Assembly: GCA_038373865.1 (NCBI GenBank)
Contig: JAXGGA010003368.1
Span: forward strand, 1 to 64,000
Reading direction: 5' to 3'
From: Uloborus plumipes
Lineage: Eukaryota; Arthropoda; Arachnida; Araneae; Uloboridae
Length of the DNA stretch: 64,000 nucleotides
Below the pieces are notes generated by a model, which saw nothing but the letters and a program-made list of their open reading frames with translations, had not been told where the DNA came from and ran no database searches. The position numbers and the translations under genes were made by a program. Below, piece by piece: positions 56,936 to 64,000 of this stretch; the first letter of the stretch is position 1, and each line of letters opens with the position of its first letter.

Positions 56936-57370
56936 AAGCTACTTTTAATACTTTTTTCGTCTTTCTTTTATTTTTAACGGGAAAGTAGGCTAAAAAGTAG
57001 AATTTTTTTCTGTGTAGTTACGCTATACGTGCTATATGATTGAGCTAATAAGTGAACTAAAAATAAAACTTTTTTTAGAAACTTATTTTGCACATTTTTT
57101 GCTGAATAAATTTTAGTAGATTACTTTCAGTAAAAAATTATCTCCTCGTGCAATTTCATTTTAGCTCTTCTTCAGTAATGACTTACCGCCATGAAAAATG
57201 CACTGAAAATGAGTTACTTTTGCAATAATTTAATCCCTTCCTAATTTAATGAAAACTCATTTTTATAGGATCCGTAGTTTTCACATTTTGATTTTTAAAA
57301 AAGTCCCTAAACGTCCGTATTTTCAAATTTTTTGAATGAGCACTAGCCTAAACTGTGCTGCAAAAAATTT
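56936..57370. other. Unassigned spacer
   Basis: No gene is seen. Confidence 0.3.
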
Positions 57371-57975
57371 ATGCAAGGTCACCATTGTTAATGGGGGTAA
57401 AGTTACACAACTTCTAGAGTAAGCTGTTCCGTATTTAAGAAAACTAATTGTAAGTGGAAAGTTTTATGGAGCCGGTGTAAAGTTCCACCATGCGTTAAAA
57501 ATATTGGGTGAACATTCAAAGCGCGCTCGTTAAGACAAACATCAGTCGCAGAGCTCTTGAAGTTTAATGAACGTAACCAAGTTGATGCCTTAACCGGTCG
57601 AGGGGTAAAACGCGCTTGCTTTGAGAGCTATCTGTATTCGGTTCGGGCTTCGATCCTATCGTTTGTCATTAAAATACCTTACGAATTTGAAAAAGTTGAC
57701 TGGAAATGGGAATACTAACCTGAAAAACATTAAATGAACGAATATTTGAAAGTAAACTTCTAGCCTGATGAACGCTCTTTTTTCTTTTAATTTCTTTAGT
57801 CGGAGAATTCTGGCGTAACCTTACACAGAAACTTTCGAAACGTTACGCTGTTACATTACCATGATGTAATCTTCTGCAAGTGATGTGTTGCTTTACACCC
57901 AGTTACTCCATATAGCAGCGGAGGCAGCACTGCTACAACCGTATTTATGGAGTAAGGTTACACTTTTTTCACAAT
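57371..57975 (+). repeat. Composite repeat with internal tRNA-like segment, copy B
   Basis: Inverted relative of 10334-11054, colinear throughout, without the 131-bp MITE. Divergence from copy A is clear, so these are old or fast-changing copies. The tRNA-like module lies in the middle rather than at the 5' end as in ordinary SINEs. No TSD is visible. Confidence 0.65.
57586..57658 (+). other. tRNA-like Pol III promoter inside repeat B
   Basis: TGCCTTAACCGGTCG (A-box-like, 57586-57600) and GGGCTTCGATCC (B-box-like, 57645-57656) are about 55 bp apart. The B box is nearly the same as in copy A; the A box differs. Confidence 0.5.
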
Positions 57976-58090
57976 ATTCCAGTTCTCGTTTCATATTCGC
58001 TACTTGTATTGAGACTCGTAATTGACCTAAAGAGTAATATAATACGACTTTCATTTAGTCTGCAGCTTCTCGCTCATTTCTATTTCTTCT

Positions 58091-58246
58091 AGGGTAGTCC
58101 AAAAATTATGTGACATTACAAATTTTTTACATCAATGTGCTGATGAAAAAACGCGTAACGTGCGACGAGGAGAGGGGAGGGAAACAGTAAAGAGGGGAGT
58201 CAAATTTGCCGAAAAAAAAATTGGGACATCATCTATGGACTGCCTC
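58091..58246. mobile_element. Short MITE with GTCCA termini
   Basis: TAGTCCAAAAATTATGTGAC on the left and, inverted, CAGTCCATAGATGATGTCCC on the right. No clean TSD, so the boundaries are approximate. Confidence 0.45.
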
Positions 58247-58604
58247 TTTCTATATTTTTAGACAACAACTTCCTGAATTATAAAATTTTATTTTGAAAAA
58301 AAATATACTAACGTAAAGCATGATCCATGAAAATAAATATAGTAGGAAGATTTAAGCCATTGTTCACGAGAAAGAAAAAATAACATTAATTTTTTCCTGT
58401 ATAGTTAGTTATCTTTGTAGAAGAAAATTTTATTTGCTTCTTTAGTAGAGAGTTTCCCTGAAGTCAGTTTTTCCACTGATGCAAAATCTCAAAAAGATAA
58501 AATTACGGCATTGATATACCTTTCTATTTGATACTATAGAATTTAAACTCAATAAATTCTATTTGAATTTAAATGTTGTACCCAGCATTATTGCAAAAAT
58601 CTTA

Positions 58605-59299
58605 TGCCGTCAAACCCCGTTATAGCGTACCCTCAACGAACCGGATCTGATTTTTCAAGAAAAAAAAGAAAAGAAGTGTTGCTGGAATACTGCTATAATG
58701 AAGCTCTTAATTACACGATGCTTCCATCCATATTTAGGGCAATTAAGAGAAATAACAAGTATATTGTACTCAATAATAAGTTAACTACAAAGATTTACCT
58801 TTTTAATACAACTTAGCATGGAAGAAAAATATTGTTCGCGGTTGCAAACTTTTGAATTTTTGCTCATTTCACCATTTTTTTCAATCAACTATTGCGAACA
58901 ACTCCACAGCATGTTAATCTATCGTTTTTGTCGCAGAAACATTGTTCAATATATTGACAGTTCCCATTGGAGCAAAAATTGAAGGTTTTAGACTCCTTAT
59001 CTTTTGTTTCTTCATCGATATCAGAAGATCAATCTCAAAAGTAAAACTATTCTAGATAAAGATTTCTTTTTTTTTTTTTTTTAAGTTATTTAAAAAATTA
59101 ACGCGTTCAAAGTCAAAAATTATTTCCGATGAAATTTGTTTCAAATGGTATTTTAGAAATTTTTGGATTGTTATAACCGATTTTCTTGCGTTTGGAGATC
59201 TTTGTAAACGTCTGAAATTGCATTAAATCCATAGGGCGTCAGTTCGGACCAGCCGAAGTATTCTCTACAACAGAGGGATCGCTATAGCGGGGATAAACG
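58605..59299. mobile_element. pogo-like MITE with CCCCG.TATAGCG termini
   Basis: The left end GTCAAACCCCGTTATAGCG and the inverted right end CGTTTATCCCCGCTATAGCG, each continuing TACCCTC or ATCCCTC, lie next to TA on both sides. The (C)AGTCAAACCCCGTTATA-type terminus is common in pogo/Tigger MITEs. The open frame at 58604-58816 covers the left terminus and is not a gene. Confidence 0.6.
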
Positions 59300-59389
59300 T
59301 AAATAGCTCTTATAACATAAAAAAAACACATGCTACGTTCTGTTTTGCTTCAAAAATACACATAACTCAATTAGATTTTCACAGAGACG

Positions 59390-59760
59390 TGATAATATTA
59401 CATCGCAATTTCGGTACCTCCGAAACCCACCGTATGATCTCCCGTCACGCGCGGTATTTCGCGAAACAGTTTGACAAACACACACGACATAATTCCCAGA
59501 GTCGTCGTCTGCCTCCAGATATTCCAGGTAAGGAGGGCGTGGTCGGGCAGGCCCCCCCTCCGGCATCGATTGGTCACGGGGCCACGCCCCTCCGCTTCCG
59601 CTCGCCACTTCCTGTTACCCACACCTCGAGGCGTGGGGGAATTGATTCACCCCTGCCCCCTCGCTTCCCTCCCCCCCATGTAGCATGGTCTGAGGTAGCC
59701 AGCAGAGAGCAAAGGTGCTTGGGTTTTAAGAAAACTGATTTTGGGGCATGCTGATGCAGT
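59390..59760. promoter_or_regulatory. GC-rich island
   Basis: CpG-rich, non-repetitive: GTCACGCGCGGTATTTCGCG near 59444, ATCGATTGGTCACGGGGCC at 59565-59583, GCCACGCCCCTCCGC. It shares two 9-bp words with the island at 42.8-43.3 kb. Open frames on both strands overlap and reflect composition. Candidate promoter or enhancer. Confidence 0.3.
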
Positions 59761-60618
59761 TCTGGATGAGGATGGAGCTGATTTTCTCGCCTTGTGTTAA
59801 ATGTAAGATCTTCGGGGAGGGGGAGAGGGATGCTCGTGTCCCTTGGAAATAGCTGACCTGTCGAATTTTTATGAATTTAAGAAAGAAAATAACAGCTTTC
59901 ATCTCAGATTACGAACGTACACTGTAACAAGGGCACATCGAGAATTTTTCAAGGGAGGGGTAATTGAATTTATCTCTTACTTTTTACAAGGAAAAAGTGG
60001 TCTGCAAATATTGATCACAAATACTTCGGACTTCAATTCTGAAACATTTCTGGGGGACAGCTAAAACTCATTCCCCCAACATCATTAAATCTCGTCCAAT
60101 ATAACGTTTTTGAACTTCAATATCGAAAAATTACCGTGGAAACTTCCTCAAAGGATCGTCCCTCTCTTGTATTCGCCCCTGCCCTGTAAAAACAAAACAA
60201 CCCGTTTACTAGACAATCTCTGCACTGTAAAAGGAAAATTGTAGTACTACTGAAAAATCTCCAGGAAACTGAACTTCCATAAGGTTTTTTTTAGCAACAG
60301 TACAAGCTTCTTAACAAACGATGTCGATTTTGAATCTCCCCTTGTTCATGGAGCAAAGTAAAATATTTATCATGAATATTTCTGTAACTCCTACGGTGCC
60401 CCTATATTAAAGGGAGCCCCACGCATTGAAGAAGGAGTTGTATCGTTACTAGGAGCCTGTACGGAATCCAAGGGCAGATCCAGTTTCTGTTTGAGTATGG
60501 AGTCATTTTCGGGAAAATGGGGGGGGGGGGATGCAGTTTTGTTCGAAAAGGAGGATTTTTGGTAGTTTTTTCGTGATAATAGTCCGCAAAAATACAGTTT
60601 TATACTATATTCTGTCGT
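59761..60618. other. Gene-free stretch
   Basis: Nothing is recognised. There is a G run near 60519-60530. Confidence 0.4.
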
Positions 60619-60622
60619 TTAA

Positions 60623-62024
60623 CCCTACACTGCATGGTGTTGCCAATTGGCTACATGGACAATTTGTCCTCCTTATGAATAGCAGAATGTAGTCATAAGG
60701 CAACTCAATGCATAAAAAGCAAGTATTGGGTATATTTAAAGCAATTATCACCATTTATCCTCCATATATGGCAGCACTGATCTGTTACATGCTCTTAAAT
60801 TAATCCATATGGATAGCTTTTAAAATCACTCAAACTACCATGTTTTGAAATTATTTTTTACAATGAAATATTTTTCTTCGTCTTTTAAAAAAATAACATG
60901 AATAAAATAAACATTTATCTTTCGTTTAAGATGCGTTTTACATCAAAATAATTATTTGGAAAAAATCTAGGACATAATACACGTCTGTAGCCATTTGGCA
61001 ACATTATGCAGTAAGCATCCAGAGAACACTTCGATTCATCTCTATAGTTCATGAAGTATGTGCTTTGTTTATGTTTCGCGCTAGCTTCTTTCTATTTTTG
61101 GAAGGTATAATATAATCATGCGGACCCAAAAGTGGTACTTTCGGCTGTTTTACAGTTTATAAGACCTCGCAATTATCAATGCTTAGTTGATGTTCAACAG
61201 AGTGAACAATCAAAAAATCAATAGGGAAAAGCCTTTAAAACGTGTTCATTTTAGATTTCAGTTAGCACAAACGTTGTGCTTACACGGACAAGTAAAGTCA
61301 TTAATAATTTTAAAATATAGTTTTGAAAAAAAAAACTAAAAAATACGCTTTTACATTGGAATGCGCTGTGATCATCACGGGTTTCCCTCTGATTTTCAAG
61401 ACTACTGAATATCCGCACTTAAGTTTACATGTACTTATAATACATCAATATGCAATACAGTTTAGCCTTTAGTATTAAAAATAATATTAAATATATTACT
61501 TTTATATTTGCGAAGAACGTAAATTTTATCTTTTATTCAGAGTTACATACATACATACATACAAACAAACAAACCCACATGTGAAATTAATAAAAGCGTA
61601 TTAAAAAGAGACCATTAGCTACAGAGGAACTAGTTACAAACCAAAAAAAAGAAAAGAAAGAGAGCTTGCGCGAGAGAGCTTCCAAAAGACATCAGATTTG
61701 ACAGAATTGATCATCGGAAAGTACAAGTACACATAAAAAATAATGTAAATTGTCAAAATGTAAAGAATTGCAAGAGTACAGTGCACCAAATGTTCAATTC
61801 CTCTATTTTTTTTACAAAAAAGAACTAATTTCAAGACTATCATTTACAATCGTTTTTATCTGTTGAATGCATGGTGTAGCCATTTGGCAACAAAACTATT
61901 TTTAATTAGAAAGGGGTGAAAATTTAGAGTTAAATTTTTTAAAATAATTTTCCATGTTTTCTTATTACATTGACAAACACATATATTTTTTTCTACGAAA
62001 AATAAAAAATCATGCAGTGTAGGG
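60623..62024. mobile_element. piggyBac-like non-autonomous element
   Basis: Perfect 14-bp TIRs CCCTACACTGCATG are flanked by TTAA (60619-60622 and 62025-62028), the piggyBac signature. Sub-terminal TTGCCAATTGGCTACA at 60641 pairs inverted with TGTAGCCATTTGGCAAC at 61874. Another copy of the latter lies at about 60988. The 1.4-kb interior has no transposase frame. Confidence 0.85.
61548..61573. repeat. (ACAT)n/(ACAA)n microsatellite
   Basis: ACATACATACATACA followed by AACAAACAAAC. Confidence 0.9.
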
Positions 62025-62028
62025 TTAA

Positions 62029-62484
62029 GGAGGGGGGGGGGGGCATGACCCCTATGACTCCCCCTGCGATTAATGGAATCCCAGAAACGTATAGAGATTT
62101 CCTAGACAACGGACAGTTTTCTCTTACAGCATAACGTACCGGTGCTATTGTTTTTTAATTCGGTGCCAGTGGTATCGTTAAAGAAAATTGAAATTGATCG
62201 CTATCCTAAAGCTACAGTAACTGGGAAAGTAGTTGAAAAAGTAGTTTCGTTTCAAAACCCATGTAAATATTTTTAAAACGTTGCGTTCCTAATAAATTTC
62301 ACTTACTGACACGTCCTTCGTAGATAAAACTAAAGTCGCTTATAGTTTCAGCGTCTTTTATGTTAATTAGTTAAAAACTGCTTTCATTTATAGAGTGCGC
62401 AGCGGCCCAACATGTATATTAAAAATGGAGATGCACGTAAGTTGTTGTGAGCAAACTCCGTACGTGTGGTGGGTGTTAGTTATT
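62029..62484. other. Unassigned spacer
   Basis: No gene is seen. There is a G run near 62033-62043. Confidence 0.3.
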
Positions 62485-62486
62485 TA

Positions 62487-63162
62487 CGAGGCGCGTTCAA
62501 AAAGTAAGGGCCGTTTGCTTGTATTTAAATAATGGCATTTCGAAGCACAGTTTTACTACTGCTGGGCCATTAACTGACTCATTGTGAAGCTACAACGTCA
62601 TTTATTTCATTTCTGAAGTCGTATTGTTGTCCGTGAATGCAAAGAACAATAGCCACGAAAAACGTTGATCCCGCCAACTGTGAATTGCATTCTGTGATTC
62701 GTCGACTAATTAAGGCGTGCGATCCAAAACAAACGCCGTGGGAAGTTGTCATCAGGCATAATCTTCCTTCCCGATAACACGAATCCTCACAGTGCTGCCA
62801 AAACCAAGGAAAAAAATTTAAGATTTTCGTAGAGAACTTTTTGACAACCCACCGTACAGTCCCGATCTTGTACCTAGCGACTACTTCCTCTTACATTTTA
62901 AACAGCGGCTAGGTAGACAACATTTTGAAACTGAAGAGGTACTCAAAAACGCTTGTCAACTGGTTCAACTCTCAGGCGGCAAGTTTCTACGCAGAGGGGT
63001 TAAAGAAGCTGATGTAGCGGTACGCAAAATGCTTAGAAGTGAACGGCAATTATGTAGAGAATTAAAGTAAGTTTGTACCTAACTAAATATGACATTATTT
63101 TTTTTCTTATGAGTATATTTTTTTCTGTGACCAAACGGCCCTTTCTTTTTGACGGCGCCTCG
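62487..63162 (+). mobile_element. Internally deleted mariner element
   Basis: The TIRs CGAGGCGCGTTCAAAAAGTA and, inverted, CGAGGCGCCGTCAAAAAGAA are followed by AGGGCCGTTTG on both sides and flanked by TA (62485-62486 and 63163-63164). At 676 bp it is about half the length of a full mariner. Confidence 0.85.
62637..63070 (+). pseudogene. mariner transposase remnant
   Basis: The N-terminal piece (CELHSVIRRLIKA, after an ATG at 62637) is joined, over a large internal gap, to the catalytic-region pieces LPDNTNPHSAAKT (about 62765) and SPDLVPSDYFL (about 62860), then an FYAEG-like C-terminal stretch ending at 63070. The SPDL.PSDYFL motif holds the last Asp of the mariner DD34D triad. There are several frame breaks, and the first Asp region is missing. 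It is dead. Confidence 0.8.
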
Positions 63163-63798
63163 TAATTCAGTTGAACGTACGATTTATGTACGAGGAAATT
63201 AATGTTCCTGGGCAGAATGCAAGTGTAAAAGCATCTCTGAGAGTAAATATTGCACAACTAAAATGATTTGAATTCAGAGCATTTTCTAAAATCCCGTGGT
63301 TAAAATAGCAATATTGTGTAGTTGTGCACAGATTCACTCTTCATAGAACTCTTAACAGTTCGAAAAGCTCCCATTAGTGAGAAACACGCAACGATAGCCT
63401 GTCACAATGTCCTTGTTTTAACAGTATGTTTATTTTATTTTTCCTCATTTTCAAAATTTTCTTTCAGTTTATTTTTTTAGTTACTTTTTCAAAAATATAT
63501 CCTCGTTCTTCTGTTTAATTCAGTACTTTTTTCCAAACATTAAGAATTTTTATGTGATTTATTTTTTGAACTACTTTTATCTTTCTCTTTTTACTTTTTT
63601 TTTTTCGACTTAGTTCTTTCTAGTCTATTATTTGGTGCAGTAACCTAGTTAAACTCTTGCTCTATAAAAAAAAAAGTAGAAACCAATTAATCAGCGAACT
63701 AACCTACCAATTTTTTGATTAAAAAAAATATTAGAATACATGATTGCTGCCAATTTATTTACCAAAAGTCCTGATAATATATTACACTATGTATAAGT
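63163..63798. other. Gene-free stretch
   Basis: Nothing is recognised; many T runs. Confidence 0.4.
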
Positions 63799-63800
63799 AG

Positions 63801-64000
63801 AGGAATGTGGGGCAAAGTGAAACGATTACATCCTTGTTTCGAAACGAACAAATTGAAATTTGTTCTGAAAATCAGTGTACAAAAGGATGGAATTATGTAT
63901 TTTGTAATACAACTGTCGTTGAAATGATGTTTCTCATTTTTTGCGGTTGTTTTGCACCTTCAAAAAAAAGGTGGAAATTGTTACCTCCAAAAACCTTGGG
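63801..64000. mobile_element. Possible left end of a TA-site MITE running out of the window
   Basis: GAGGAATGTGGGGCAAAGTG (63800-63819) after a TA resembles the G-rich, GGGGCAAAGTGAAAC-type ends of arthropod TA-site elements. The partner end would lie beyond 64000, so this cannot be tested here. Confidence 0.2.

Noticed and set aside
58604..58816. 70-codon frame starting at the pogo-like MITE terminus
   Set aside because: It begins inside the inverted terminus and matches no transposase.
1..64000. A multi-gene operon or defence system
   Set aside because: There are no clustered intact genes on either strand; all long frames are transposon proteins or composition artefacts.

Overview
This is AT-rich eukaryotic DNA, most likely from a spider or another chelicerate. 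That assignment is an inference from the repeat types: a Bel/Pao retrotransposon, Tc1/mariner, piggyBac-like and hAT-like elements, Helitrons, tRNA-derived SINEs, and very sparse coding capacity. Nothing looks prokaryotic. I found no host gene I can defend. Nearly everything recognisable is mobile DNA, so the window is best read as a large intergenic or intronic stretch. Many elements could be bounded to the base because target-site duplications (TSDs) survive.

Layout. 0.3-1.6 kb: an internally deleted pogo-like element that keeps the end of its transposase. 3.1-4.2 kb: a degenerate minisatellite split by a hAT-like MITE with an 8-bp TSD. 9.3-9.8 kb: another hAT MITE. 10.0-10.3 kb: a GC-richer block with a TATA-like motif. 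10.3-11.1 kb: a composite repeat with an internal tRNA-like promoter; an inverted relative lies at 57.4-58.0 kb. 11.5-13.7 kb: a three-level nest of a TA-site element, a TTAA-site (piggyBac-like) element and a Tc1 element with a broken transposase. 14.65-20.42 kb: a complete Bel/Pao retrotransposon with apparently identical 218-bp LTRs, a 5-bp TSD and two coding lesions. 23.2-23.8 kb: a tandem duplication. 24.8-28.1 kb: a long-TIR element with an 8-bp TSD, holding a pogo-like MITE and a second, nearly fully palindromic element with the same terminus.

30.6 kb: a near-perfect hairpin MITE. 32.0 kb: a Helitron 3' end. 32.8 and 36.7 kb: tRNA-derived SINE pieces. 35.3 kb: a second copy of the 3.2-kb hAT MITE. 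37.4-39.0 kb: an old Tc1 copy. 40.9 kb: a CG-rich hAT MITE. 44.3-49.6 kb: a large inverted repeat whose right arm carries a 2-kb Helitron and whose spacer carries a TA-site MITE; the other arm and a sister repeat preserve the empty sites. 53.4-56.7 kb: a direct duplication of about 2.4-kb period, ending in oligomeric repeats. 55.0 kb: a TAA-site MITE. 58-63 kb: a short MITE, a pogo-like MITE, a piggyBac-like element and a mariner remnant. GC-rich islands at 21.5, 42.8-43.3 and 59.4-59.8 kb are not explained by transposons and are the best candidates for host regulatory DNA.

The elements do not form a pathway. What the window offers is a readable insertion history (nesting order, filled and empty sites) and several families, chiefly the TAGGGTGGG long-TIR family, the tRNA-containing composite repeat and the 5.2-kb inverted repeat, that I cannot name and that may be undescribed.
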